The notes below the pieces were generated by a model. The model worked only from the letters and a program-made list of their open reading frames with translations. It was not told the origin of the DNA and ran no database searches. Positions 43,297 to 52,770 of a stretch of DNA of 64,000 bases are shown piece after piece (the first letter of the stretch is position 1; every line of letters starts with the position of its first letter). The position numbers were made by a program, and so were the translations under genes. The DNA lies in NCBI GenBank assembly GCA_047971315.1, contig JBKDZP010000016.1:1-64000 (forward strand), read 5' to 3'. The stretch is from JBKDZP01 sp047971315. GTDB lineage: Bacteria; Bacillota_I; Bacilli_A; RF39; UBA660.

Positions 43297-44082
43297 CTAA
43301 AAATTCATCATTAACATCATTGAGAATAGTAATAATAACAATATTCCTCCACCTGTAACAGTAAGCATCATCATTGTTTTATTTTCCATTGTTTCAAGAC
43401 GTTCTTTGTATTTTTGTTCTCTTGATTTATTTTGAAGTGTTGAAACATTTTTAGAAAACATTATTAATTGTTCTTGTTTATTTTCTTGTGAACCTAATCC
43501 AAGACGATATAATAATCTCATCATTCTCATTGAATCTCTAACAGGATATTCTTTAGCAAAATCCATATACGGTTCTACTGTTTGATCTCCTTCTTCAATT
43601 TTTGCTACTAATTTTTTTAATCCTGGTTTAAATATTTCTGGTGCAGTATCAATTGATCTCCTAAGAGCAACTGGTACTGTATAATGTTGAATTAAAATTT
43701 CTAACCCTTTTAAATAATATGGTAACATTTGATTTATTTTATTTAGATTTTGTTTATAATAATTTTGTAATTGAGTATAAGGCATTTTAAATACTACATA
43801 TCCAATTATTACTGCTAATAAAATATTTATAAATGAAAAATTAGACATTAAGAATATAAATATTATAACCATAATTGTTATAATTCCATTTCTTACTCTT
43901 CTACCAAATAATAGATTTACATCAACTTCTTCTTTATATTTAACAGTTAATAAAAATTTATAATCATCTTCCATCAAGAAACGAAAGTATGGTTCTGTTT
44001 CTTCAATAAATCTTTTAGTATCAATTCTTTTTGAATATTCAAGCATAAATAAGAGTATAATTGCTATTAATATAAATTCCAT
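43297..44082 (-). CDS. TadC-like pilus assembly membrane protein
   Basis: 261 residues. Helices lie near the N-terminus (1-15), at ~78-98 and at the C-terminus (MMMLTVTGGGILLLLLFSMM). The T2SF/GspF core is visible: LKGLEILIQHYTVPVALRRS (~126-145), then EPYMDFAKEYPVRDSMRMMR (~171-190) and LGLGSQENKQEQLIMFSKN. TadB and TadC form the inner-membrane platform of Tad pili. The ATG overlaps the TadB stop (TAATG). Confidence 0.85.
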   Translation of the reverse strand: MEFILIAIILLFMLEYSKRIDTKRFIEETEPYFRFLMEDDYKFLLTVKYKEEVDVNLLFGRRVRNGIITIMVIIFIFLMSNFSFINILLAVIIGYVVFKMPYTQLQNYYKQNLNKINQMLPYYLKGLEILIQHYTVPVALRRSIDTAPEIFKPGLKKLVAKIEEGDQTVEPYMDFAKEYPVRDSMRMMRLLYRLGLGSQENKQEQLIMFSKNVSTLQNKSREQKYKERLETMENKTMMMLTVTGGGILLLLLFSMMLMMNF

Positions 44083-44984
44083 TATTCAGCCCCCACATTC
44101 TCATTATAATATTTTTCACCTGTCAATAAAAATGTAGTATTAATAATTATAATTGCATGAAGTAGCAATTGTACTAACCCATTATTCAACATTTCTATGT
44201 ATGTTTCTGTTCCTAATAAAAATTGTACCAACATTACCATTAGAAATAAAACAATACCAAATTGAACAAATTTTTTGTGAAACGCTGCTCTATCTATTCT
44301 ATCTCGGTAAACATTTTCAACTAACATATCAATATCTAATGACATATTTTCTAAAGCATCACTTGAATTTTTAGAACCTTCATTAGTTATTTGCAAAAAT
44401 AATTGATGCATATTACGAACAATGAAATAATCATAACGATTATTCATAAATTCTATTGATTGATTAATTGTACCATTTTCATACGCTAAATCAATCATTG
44501 TTTTAACATCACCTTTTATAGGATCCTCTAATACTCCAGATTCATAAACTCCTTCTAATGATTTAACAAAAGATTGAGTTGTTGCGAATTCCATTATTGT
44601 ATTAGTTGTATATACCTGAATTTGTTCAAAAATATATTCACTATATATTCTTTTACATCTTAGATATGTAAGAAATGGTATTACTATAATTGCAACAATA
44701 ATATATAATATTGATATCAAAAGATTATAAAAATACAAATATGATATTACAGCAGCTCCTACTGAAAATATACTTATTTGAAAAATATATTGTCTCTTAC
44801 TATATTCTTGTCCTAAATCCTTAACTTTATTTCTTACTTCTTTGAATGAGTAAGGTGCATATTTCTCATATATACTTCCTGCTTGTTTTGAAATATATAT
44901 GTATACATTGCCTCCTGTATTGTTTCTATATGCAATTACAAATATTGCTATAAAAGCTATAAGGATAAAAACTAAAATTTCCAT
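44082..44984 (-). CDS. TadB-like pilus assembly membrane protein
   Basis: 300 residues. Three or four helices: 1-20, ~70-110 (FSVGAAVISYLYFYNLLISI), ~245-265 and ~272-292. The T2SF core between them has LEGVYESGVLEDPIKGDVKT (~153) and LFLQITNEGSKNSSDALENM (~205), the usual two-part pattern. AAAGGAGG precedes ATG 44984. It partners the tadC-like gene, with which it overlaps by one base, and follows the cpaF-like gene by 13 bases. Confidence 0.85.
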   Translation of the reverse strand: MEILVFILIAFIAIFVIAYRNNTGGNVYIYISKQAGSIYEKYAPYSFKEVRNKVKDLGQEYSKRQYIFQISIFSVGAAVISYLYFYNLLISILYIIVAIIVIPFLTYLRCKRIYSEYIFEQIQVYTTNTIMEFATTQSFVKSLEGVYESGVLEDPIKGDVKTMIDLAYENGTINQSIEFMNNRYDYFIVRNMHQLFLQITNEGSKNSSDALENMSLDIDMLVENVYRDRIDRAAFHKKFVQFGIVLFLMVMLVQFLLGTETYIEMLNNGLVQLLLHAIIIINTTFLLTGEKYYNENVGAE

Positions 44985-44997
44985 ACAAATACCTCCT

Positions 44998-46194
44998 TTA
45001 TTCGAATAAATTTCCGGATTGATTTTGATTATTTACTACTGAAGTATTAAATATTTCTGTAGTATTTGAAAATATAGGACCAGTTACAGGAGGTTTATCT
45101 TGTAATGGTTGGTCTACTTTTTGTTGACTTAATGTTTCTTCTTTTTGTATCATATTTGGATCTAAAATAACTCCTTGACGATCTAGATAATCTATCAAAT
45201 ATTTTGATGGTTGATTTCTTATAATCTTTCCATTTGTACTTTTTAGATAAATTGTATTATATTGTGCTTCATTATCTTCAGTTACATAAAATTCAACTAC
45301 TTCAGCTATTTCACGAACAAATCTTTTTGTCTCTTTATCCTGATATGCTCTAATGTATACACCGATTTGAATATATCTATATATTGATTTTAAAAATTGT
45401 TCAATATCTTGATTTGTTTCAAGTAAGCTATACATACGATTTGGTATTGATGAAGCTTTGTCAGCATGAATTGTAGATAAAATATAATGTCCAGATGATA
45501 TTGAATTTCTAACAGCTAGTACAGCTTCAGCACTACGAACTTCTGATAATAAAATCCATTTAGGATTTTGTCTCATACAAGTTACAAGTACATCTGTATA
45601 AGAAGCTATATTATTTGTTTTCATCGCAACAATATCACGATGTGGAAAAATACGATCAAGGTGTAATTCTAAAGTATCTTCAATTGTAATTAATTTTTCG
45701 TTATCTTTAGTATGGGCTGCTAAATATTTAACAAACTCTGTTTTTCCTGACCCTGTTTCTCCACAAACAATGATCTTACAATGTCCTTCAACTGTACGCA
45801 TTAAAAAGTCATGGATATCTAATGCAACATATCTATCTTGTAATAATTTATCTTTTTCAAGTCTAATTTTGGATGGTGTCTTACGAATTACACATGCAAT
45901 ACCATTTCTAGCAATTGAATCATGTACAAAGTTAAGACGAAGTTCCGCTCCTTCTGCATCAAGAAATGGTTGTGCCATATTAAATGTTTTTCCCATTACA
46001 TTTGAGCATTGAAAAGCTAACTTTTCCATAAATGCATTATTAATTGATGAATTTTCTACACGAAATAGTCCTTTTGATAAAGTTTTCAACCAAACTTGTC
46101 CACCATTACTATATGAAATATCGGTAATATCATCATCTGATAAATATGCAGCAATTGCTCCAAAATCTATTTGAGAAAACATATTATCGTTCAT
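44998..46194 (-). CDS. CpaF/TadA-type pilus assembly ATPase
   Basis: 398 residues. The secretion-ATPase landmarks are all present: Walker A CGETGSGKTEFVKYL (~143-157), Asp box TIEDTLELHLD (~171-181), Walker B PKWILLSEVRSAEAV (~216-230) and the His box SSGHYILSTIHADKA (~236-250). A Gln/Pro-rich tail (~345-398) is extra to the family. CpaF/TadA powers Tad pilus extension and retraction; VirB11 of T4SSs is a close relative, so it could serve both halves of this cluster. The start at 46194 comes 3 bases after the SAF gene; ATG 46185 is an alternative. Confidence 0.93.
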   Translation of the reverse strand: MNDNMFSQIDFGAIAAYLSDDDITDISYSNGGQVWLKTLSKGLFRVENSSINNAFMEKLAFQCSNVMGKTFNMAQPFLDAEGAELRLNFVHDSIARNGIACVIRKTPSKIRLEKDKLLQDRYVALDIHDFLMRTVEGHCKIIVCGETGSGKTEFVKYLAAHTKDNEKLITIEDTLELHLDRIFPHRDIVAMKTNNIASYTDVLVTCMRQNPKWILLSEVRSAEAVLAVRNSISSGHYILSTIHADKASSIPNRMYSLLETNQDIEQFLKSIYRYIQIGVYIRAYQDKETKRFVREIAEVVEFYVTEDNEAQYNTIYLKSTNGKIIRNQPSKYLIDYLDRQGVILDPNMIQKEETLSQQKVDQPLQDKPPVTGPIFSNTTEIFNTSVVNNQNQSGNLFE

Positions 46195-46197
46195 ATG

Positions 46198-46998
46198 TTA
46201 CCCTGTTGTAGTTTCGCTACTTATTTCATCATTTGGTACTGTATTTGCATTTATAAAATCTTTTAATGTTTGAGAACTTACAAATGTTGCTCCATCAGTT
46301 GACACATTAGAACCATGTGGTACTGGGAATAATACTGCTCCGTATTCTGACATATAACTAGCTTTTCTTAATAAAATATTAATTTCATCAGTTATTCCAA
46401 ATATTAATGTTGATGGTATTCTAGATTCTTCAGAATTTTCAAAAACATTTCTTCCTGATGAGTCTTTTACTGCTAAAACTTTAATATTTTCTACTAACTT
46501 TCCAACCATTAATTCTCCATTTTCATTTACTGCTTTTAAGTAAATATCAATGTAGTTTCCTGGACAAATAGAATTTCCATAAGTTGTATCCATTGTTACT
46601 GGTAAGTTGTATGGAACTTCACCATCTGCTAACTCAACGAAAGCAGCATCTGGTAAATCTTCTTCTTTTACTACAACGTCTGTATAAAATAAACTTCCTG
46701 CAGGTATTACTGTATTATAATTTGAATATTTTCCAATAATATTGGCAGAATTTGTAATTACATTACTTTGTAATACAATTGGTGCTACATCTATATATTC
46801 TAGCATATCAGCAGTAATTTCTGTTCTAGGTTGAATTACTTGTGCAGCAACTGGAATTCCAGTTACAGGGCTAACCATTTTGTTAATTTGAAAACGATAT
46901 CCTAAAAATAATATTAAGATAATAGCCATAACTCCCAAAATTGTTATTGTGTTTTTGTTTTTAAAAAATCTTTTTAATGCAATGATAAAATTATTCAT
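46198..46998 (-). CDS. CpaB/RcpC-like SAF-domain pilus protein
   Basis: 266 residues. One membrane helix (~18-37) is followed by a SAF domain (GIPVAAQVIQPRTEITADML, ~52-71, and YNTVIPAGSLFYTDV) and an RcpC-like C-terminal part (~130-240: NSICPGNYIDIYLKAV, LVENIKVLAV). In Gram-negatives CpaB/RcpC belongs to the envelope part of Tad pili; here it would face the wall. GGAAG precedes ATG 46998. It sits directly before cpaF, the usual order. Confidence 0.87.
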   Translation of the reverse strand: MNNFIIALKRFFKNKNTITILGVMAIILILFLGYRFQINKMVSPVTGIPVAAQVIQPRTEITADMLEYIDVAPIVLQSNVITNSANIIGKYSNYNTVIPAGSLFYTDVVVKEEDLPDAAFVELADGEVPYNLPVTMDTTYGNSICPGNYIDIYLKAVNENGELMVGKLVENIKVLAVKDSSGRNVFENSEESRIPSTLIFGITDEINILLRKASYMSEYGAVLFPVPHGSNVSTDGATFVSSQTLKDFINANTVPNDEISSETTTG

Positions 46999-47014
46999 GA
47001 TTTTCTTCCTTTCT

Positions 47015-47416
47015 TTAGTATGGTGTTTCTAATATTGCATCTAAACGATTAACAATATCAAACTCCACTACTTCATCTGTCACATTGGCATTTAACTTTG
47101 ATGAAACGGATAAACTTACCTTAGGTGGTGTTTCGTTTACATCATAAATTTTTATTACATAAGTATTACCTAAAGTAACACTTTCTGCAAACCTTCTAAT
47201 AAAGTTTTCAACAAACTTTTCTCTATCTATTCTAACTGTTCCATCTCTTCTATATGCTGCTAAATCAATAGCGTCATACATTGATGCTTCAGTTATTTCC
47301 TTTAAAAGTGTATAATTTTGTTCATCTAATGACGATGCTGTTTGGAAGAAATAGATGAAAGATACAGATACAACTCCCAGCATTACTATAAATATTCCCC
47401 AGAATGATTCTTTCAT
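47015..47416 (-). CDS. TadE-like minor pilin C
   Basis: 133 residues. MKESFWGIFIVMLGVVSVSF has one N-terminal hydrophobic helix (~6-26). A helix with QNYTLLKEITEASMYDAIDL follows, and a beta-rich C-terminal domain without Cys. The N-terminus MKE and the fold plan resemble the other minor pilins of the cluster, but Gly6 is replaced (SFWG, Gly7). AGGAGGTGATAGA precedes ATG 47416. It lies between the 955-residue surface protein and the SAF protein. Confidence 0.65.
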   Translation of the reverse strand: MKESFWGIFIVMLGVVSVSFIYFFQTASSLDEQNYTLLKEITEASMYDAIDLAAYRRDGTVRIDREKFVENFIRRFAESVTLGNTYVIKIYDVNETPPKVSLSVSSKLNANVTDEVVEFDIVNRLDAILETPY

Positions 47417-47427
47417 TCTATCACCTC

Positions 47428-50295
47428 CTAATCATCACATTTGTAGAAATTCGTATGTGATTTTGGCATACACGTTCCACCTGTTAATCCTGATGTGTAA
47501 TTTCTTAAGAATGTATTACTTAGACAGTTTGATCCATCGCTATTTGAACATTCTAATGTGAAGTCAGCATAACCATTTGATTGATTATCATTATACTCTC
47601 TAATTTTTTTAATTTCTGTAGAAGTAAGAGTAAAGATATAAAGAGGTGTCTTTGTGTATACACTATCATTTGAAACTCCACGATTTGTTAGTATAACTTT
47701 TTTAACAAGTTCAATACTATTCCAGTTATAACCTGGTGTTCTTCCAATTACATCAACATTAAATCCAGATTCTTCTTTACTTATATTTTTACCAGGAAAT
47801 GGATTTTTTAATGATATAGTTCGATAAATTATATTAATTCCACTTTTTGTAGTATCACACATATTTTTAACACAATATGAATATGCTGCACTAGCTCCTA
47901 ACTCAGCATTTGATAAAACACAATTTGTAATGTCCATATTGGGATTTTTCGATGTTGATGGACACGTATATCCTAAACTTTTGGGTGGTAATGTAGAATC
48001 GTAACAAAAAGTTGAAATACAGTAATTTTTTGAATATCCACTATATAAACAAGCACTCAAATCCAAACCAGAATTATTACTACCAACAGGACACTTGAAA
48101 TTTGTTGTTGGTGGTGGACATGTAGTTGTTTCAATTGAACTAGAACTTGAATCATTACAGTATTGTAATATTGCATCTGCACATGTTTGTTCTGTTGTAT
48201 CACTCCACAAATTTTCACATAAGATCATTCCGGAATTCAAACTACCACCTGGACAAACACAAGAACTTGTATCACTTGAGACTTTATATGAACATGTATA
48301 AGCTTTTAAATAAGATGAAAATGCTCCTTTATGTCCTAATGCAGTATTATTAACAATTAATGAATATGTTTTAGATGTATCTGCATTGTATGAAATCGGT
48401 AAATTGCTAAATCCTAAATTAATATATGTTCTTCCAGATTGTGTTGAATGAACAGATTTATTTGTTAATTTATCAATATAATAATAATAACCATTTCTTA
48501 ATGTATAAGTAACATTTGCATAAACATTAATAATTCTAGTAGCTACACTTGATATATATGAAGATAATGTGTTTTCACTTACTGAATATGGATTTGTGTT
48601 CATATCACTTTGTCCAGAACAACCACTACATGAATAATTTGTACTTCCTGTTAAATCAAATGTTCCACCATATTCAGGGTCATTATATGAAATTGATGTT
48701 GTAGTTTTAAAATCATATATTCCAGATCCATCTCCATAATTTCTTGTCAAACAACTTTTGAATGAAGTAAGTATACCTTCTGATTTTTGGTATGCTGTAT
48801 CACGACTTGTTTGTTTAGAATCTCTATTACTTTTCGCACTATCACGATTACTTTTTGCTGTTTCGTATGCTTCATATAAATCAAGTTTATCTTTTGTACT
48901 ATTTACTTCACTTGATGAACAAGTAATTTTTCCATAAGCAGTCTTTGCAACATTTGCAGCTACAATTGCATCAAAACATTTTGTAGTTCCTTTTCCGTGA
49001 ATTTCACAAATAGAATCAGCTGTTGCATCAAGATTTTTATAATTAGTATATGCATTATTTTTTTCTGTATTGCAATTATCATTAGCTTGTTTTGCTTTAT
49101 TATATGCATCAGAATATACATTTTTTGATAAACTTGTATCCACACCACCATTTTTAGCATAAGTAATGGCTTTTGTTAAAGATATTTCTGCTTGTGTAAG
49201 TCCATTCGATGCAGTTTTAAGTTCAGCATCTGCAGTATTTAAACTTTTTAACGATAAAGAATAATCATTTGATAATTGATTACCATCAATAGATATTCTA
49301 CAAGTTCTAATTCCACTAAATTGTAATTTATTTTCAGCAGAATCAGGCCATATCAAATATCTACCAACTCCTACACTACCAGACACATTACCTGGAAATA
49401 TTTGGGTTGCACTTTCTAAACAATATAACTTACAATATTTTCCAAGACTATTTCCATCAACAAGTTTTCCATAAGCAGTTACATTATCTTCAGCACCACT
49501 AGAAACTGCAACAGTTGTTTCTGTAAATGACCCATAATTTGAAGTTCCTGTATTGGTACATTTTGCCGCATTTGATGAAACAATAATTTTATAACCACTT
49601 GTTCCACCTGTTGAAGGAGTTGATGTACAACTTCCAATTCCATAATCGCTCAATCTAATTGCAGCAACGCCATATCCTGAATATATACTAGCTATTGTAC
49701 TCCAACTACTAGTTGGTCCTGTTGTTGCAGAGTATACACCAGCATTACTTTCAACAACTCTTAAATAATTACTTATGTAACTAGTTGGTAATGAAGAACA
49801 ATCAAACTCTTGTCCATTAAAACTTCCACTTGTACAAAATTGTGCTAATTCTTTTACAGTATAATCTGAATATAACTGTTTTTTATAATAAAAACCAGCT
49901 GTGATTGAAAAATAAATAGTATCTTGAAAACTATCACAGTTGTTTTCTAAATCCTTACAATTAATACCAAAAGTTGATGATAAAAATGTACACATACTTT
50001 CTTTACTAGCAGTAATATCATTTATAGCTTTAGAAATTTCTGCAGAAGTAGCATTTGTTAATAAAACTTTTGTTGCATTACTTTTTGTTGCACTGTTAGT
50101 TAAACCAACATATAACATATGTTTATCTGTTGAAAGACGACAAGCATTAAAACCATCTAAACTTGTACTACAACCAGTTCCTTCTTGACCACTACCAGTT
50201 GTATTATCACCAGATACTACAGCTTTTACAATATTAGTATTAATAAATAACACTGATAAAAGTGTAATTGTATATATTGCTATTTTTTTTAGCAT
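47428..50295 (-). CDS. Large secreted Cys-rich surface protein, possible pilus-tip adhesin
   Basis: 955 residues. A signal peptide (1-25, ending NIVKA) precedes ~320 residues with many Cys in short loops. A coiled coil (~355-510) is rich in Lys/Asp/Ala heptads, such as YETAKSNRDSAKSNRDSKQT. A beta-rich part (~530-670) and three tandem ~45-residue Cys modules (~680-820) follow, each starting CPxGSxNSG or CPSTSKNP and ending with spaced Cys. The last part ends SHTNFYKCDD with no sortase motif and no membrane helix, so retention must come from the pilus or from disulfides. AGGAGGTGAAG precedes ATG 50295. It opens the Tad block. I know no family for the whole protein. Confidence 0.75.
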   Translation of the reverse strand: MLKKIAIYTITLLSVLFINTNIVKAVVSGDNTTGSGQEGTGCSTSLDGFNACRLSTDKHMLYVGLTNSATKSNATKVLLTNATSAEISKAINDITASKESMCTFLSSTFGINCKDLENNCDSFQDTIYFSITAGFYYKKQLYSDYTVKELAQFCTSGSFNGQEFDCSSLPTSYISNYLRVVESNAGVYSATTGPTSSWSTIASIYSGYGVAAIRLSDYGIGSCTSTPSTGGTSGYKIIVSSNAAKCTNTGTSNYGSFTETTVAVSSGAEDNVTAYGKLVDGNSLGKYCKLYCLESATQIFPGNVSGSVGVGRYLIWPDSAENKLQFSGIRTCRISIDGNQLSNDYSLSLKSLNTADAELKTASNGLTQAEISLTKAITYAKNGGVDTSLSKNVYSDAYNKAKQANDNCNTEKNNAYTNYKNLDATADSICEIHGKGTTKCFDAIVAANVAKTAYGKITCSSSEVNSTKDKLDLYEAYETAKSNRDSAKSNRDSKQTSRDTAYQKSEGILTSFKSCLTRNYGDGSGIYDFKTTTSISYNDPEYGGTFDLTGSTNYSCSGCSGQSDMNTNPYSVSENTLSSYISSVATRIINVYANVTYTLRNGYYYYIDKLTNKSVHSTQSGRTYINLGFSNLPISYNADTSKTYSLIVNNTALGHKGAFSSYLKAYTCSYKVSSDTSSCVCPGGSLNSGMILCENLWSDTTEQTCADAILQYCNDSSSSSIETTTCPPPTTNFKCPVGSNNSGLDLSACLYSGYSKNYCISTFCYDSTLPPKSLGYTCPSTSKNPNMDITNCVLSNAELGASAAYSYCVKNMCDTTKSGINIIYRTISLKNPFPGKNISKEESGFNVDVIGRTPGYNWNSIELVKKVILTNRGVSNDSVYTKTPLYIFTLTSTEIKKIREYNDNQSNGYADFTLECSNSDGSNCLSNTFLRNYTSGLTGGTCMPKSHTNFYKCDD

Positions 50296-50306
50296 AACTT
50301 CACCTC

Positions 50307-50951
50307 CTAAAATAGGCTATTTTTTTTATTATAATAGTAAATAATTACTATACCACTTATTATTAATAATGGTAAAACTATATAATAATAACTTGTATAA
50401 AATTCTATAATATAATCATAAAATCCTTTTACTTGTATATTTGATGTTTCTTCTTTTATTAGACTTGCATTATACTGTTCAACATTCGAAACAAATTCTT
50501 CATAATTTAATGTGATCTTTTGCCATTTTTTACAGTATTTATAATTTTCAATACCTATACAAACTGAATCATTATAATATTTATTAAATGAAGGCAAATT
50601 CACATATTTATTATTAATTTTAATTCCGCCACAAAAATTATATTCACTATAAAATTCAAAAGCATAACTTAGACCATCTTCAAAATTATATAAAATTATT
50701 TCATTTCCTTGATAATTATATATTTTATTATGTTTTACATCTTTTATAATTAAATCTTCATGAATATTATTTATTGTAATTGAAAATATTACATCATCAT
50801 TTTGTTCTTCATAGTTGTAACTAAATTCAACATTACTAGCAAGAGATGCTAATCTAACTTTATCGTTATTACTACATACTGCTGCTTTAATATTGATTGG
50901 GATTACTAGAATTAAAAATAATAAGATAATAAATCTTGTTTTACTTTTCAT
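50307..50951 (-). CDS. Signal-peptide protein with C-terminal membrane anchor, unknown
   Basis: 214 residues from ATG 50951, behind AAGGGTG (the GTG at 50960 is part of that site). A signal peptide (1-24) ends at IKAAV. The outer region has five Cys and is beta-rich (DDVIFSITINNIHEDLIIKD). A C-terminal membrane helix (~184-204) ends with YYNKKNSLF. It lies 11 bases before the 955-residue gene and shares its Cys-rich, secreted nature. The two could be partners at the surface (inference). Confidence 0.7.
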   Translation of the reverse strand: MKSKTRFIILLFLILVIPINIKAAVCSNNDKVRLASLASNVEFSYNYEEQNDDVIFSITINNIHEDLIIKDVKHNKIYNYQGNEIILYNFEDGLSYAFEFYSEYNFCGGIKINNKYVNLPSFNKYYNDSVCIGIENYKYCKKWQKITLNYEEFVSNVEQYNASLIKEETSNIQVKGFYDYIIEFYTSYYYIVLPLLIISGIVIIYYYNKKNSLF

Positions 50952-51033
50952 TCTATTCACCCTTTCTTTTTTTATTATATCATATTTTTTTTTGTATGCA
51001 ATTAAATTTAATTATATTATTATTAATTTTACA

Positions 51034-52608
51034 TTATTTTAATACAATTTTGTAAATATTATTTCTTATTTGGAATGTTAAATTAATATTAGTTGCTGAT
51101 TCAATTTCCTTTAATACTTCAATATAATAAATATCACTGTCTTTTTTTATTTGATTCCAAGGTATTGTCATTACTTTTTCTTGTTCATTTATTTTATAAG
51201 TTATTTTAGCAAACATATTAATAAATTCATATAAATTTGTTAGTGAATTTATTTTTAAATTCTCGTCTAAATTAAATACTCCATTAATTTTTAAAATTGA
51301 TTTTTCAAAATTAGATGTTAATTCTGGTTTAATATATTTATAAGATGGATAACATTCAATATTATTTAAACAATAGTTGAATTCGTATTTAAAATAATCT
51401 GCAATTTCAAATGAATCTATTTTTAATGTAGAATCTTCTAAAATACTATCACTTAGTTCTATATTTTCACCTAATGAAAACGATGTGGTATTTGTATTTA
51501 TATCTAAATTAGTTGGTGTTATTTTAATTTTAATTTTTTTATTATTAAAATCACTATATGTAAGAATCATCTTATCTTCACTAAAACTATTTGGTATTTC
51601 AAAAAGTAATAAATATGTAGAAAATTCGTTTGATAATGTTTCACCTTTATATGTAAATCCTAAATCACTGAATTTTGATGATAAATTTTTTTGATGATAA
51701 AATAAATGATTATTAATTTGAAGTGAGATTCTACCAGTTGTTAATACTTGTTCTTTACTTCCTAATGTTCTAATTTTTAGTTCAACAACAACTATCTTTT
51801 TATCTTCTTCTATTTCATTAATTGAATAGTCATATGATGTTACATAACTTTTTGTAGCAGACATTATTAAATTTGTTGTTGTAAAAGCATTGTTTTGTTT
51901 ATAAATTTTATTATATACTCCAAAATTCAAAAAAATAACTGTACAAATCAATGCTATAAATAATGCAGATAGAATGTGAAAAATAAATTTATTTTCTATA
52001 TAAACATATTTAAAATGTCTCCACTTTTTTCTTATATTTCTTCTAATCTTATCTGTATCTAAATCTATATTTACTTCGAATTCCTCACTGTCTTCAACTT
52101 CAATTTCTAATTCTTCTAAATCTTTAACAAAGTTAAATTTTTTTATATCAAAACCAGTTGTTCTAATTACAGTAACTACTAAACTTACTGCTTGAAGAAC
52201 TAATGATGTTGTAACTAAGTCTTGAATTAATTTTATACTCTGAACACTAAGTAATCCAACTTCTAATGATTTTATTGTGGAATATGATGCTGAATATATA
52301 GCTATTACATAAATATATATTGCTATATTAACAATATAAACAATTACTGGTTTTTTCTTAAATAAAAGCAGTCCAAATATTATAATTGTTCCTAAAATTA
52401 TTAATATAACAGATACTATCATATATGGATTAAATAAGTTTAATAACACATCATGTTTTATTGTTGTTGTATTTGATGTTAAATATTCTGTTATAAATGA
52501 CAAAACATCATTTGATTTTAAGATTAAATAAAACATTAAAATAGCTAATATTCCATGTATTAGTTTAAAGTTTTTAATTAAGATTGCAATTGGTTTTCTA
52601 AGTATCAC
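51034..52608 (-). CDS. Large membrane protein of unknown function, first gene of the cluster
   Basis: 524 residues from GTG 52608 (a weak GAGAG site; the promoter -10 is at 52636-52641, so little room exists for another start). Four helices lie in ~15-160, then an acidic stretch LEELEIEVEDSEEFEVNIDL (~168-187), a basic stretch KIRRNIRKKWRHFKYV and one further helix (~215-233). The remaining ~290 residues are extracellular and beta-rich (ITPTNLDINTNTTSFSLGEN). I recognise no family. Layout suggests a membrane scaffold with an outer sensor or binding domain. Confidence 0.7.
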   Translation of the reverse strand: MILRKPIAILIKNFKLIHGILAILMFYLILKSNDVLSFITEYLTSNTTTIKHDVLLNLFNPYMIVSVILIILGTIIIFGLLLFKKKPVIVYIVNIAIYIYVIAIYSASYSTIKSLEVGLLSVQSIKLIQDLVTTSLVLQAVSLVVTVIRTTGFDIKKFNFVKDLEELEIEVEDSEEFEVNIDLDTDKIRRNIRKKWRHFKYVYIENKFIFHILSALFIALICTVIFLNFGVYNKIYKQNNAFTTTNLIMSATKSYVTSYDYSINEIEEDKKIVVVELKIRTLGSKEQVLTTGRISLQINNHLFYHQKNLSSKFSDLGFTYKGETLSNEFSTYLLLFEIPNSFSEDKMILTYSDFNNKKIKIKITPTNLDINTNTTSFSLGENIELSDSILEDSTLKIDSFEIADYFKYEFNYCLNNIECYPSYKYIKPELTSNFEKSILKINGVFNLDENLKINSLTNLYEFINMFAKITYKINEQEKVMTIPWNQIKKDSDIYYIEVLKEIESATNINLTFQIRNNIYKIVLK

Positions 52609-52635
52609 ATTATCAACTCTCTTCTACTTATGATT

Positions 52636-52644
52636 AGTATATCA
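52636..52644 (-). promoter_or_regulatory. Extended -10 promoter at the head of the Tad-T4SS cluster
   Basis: TGATATACT on the minus strand (TATACT 52636-52641), ~28 bases before GTG 52608. The region to 52770 is otherwise an AT-rich divergent spacer. A plus-strand TATAAT at 52740-52745 may serve the VTC gene. Confidence 0.6.
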
Positions 52645-52770
52645 TAAAAATATATTTTAAAAAATAAATTTATTTAAATTTAAAACCTTTTTACACATTT
52701 TTTTCTTAAATCTTACATAATATTTTCACATTATTTATATATAATTTTAATAAATTCGAAAGGAGGACCT

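Noticed and set aside
30051..52608. The T4SS region as a typical integrative conjugative element
   Set aside because: No relaxase, integrase, replication gene, direct-repeat ends or tRNA-adjacent attachment site was found; base composition matches the flanks.
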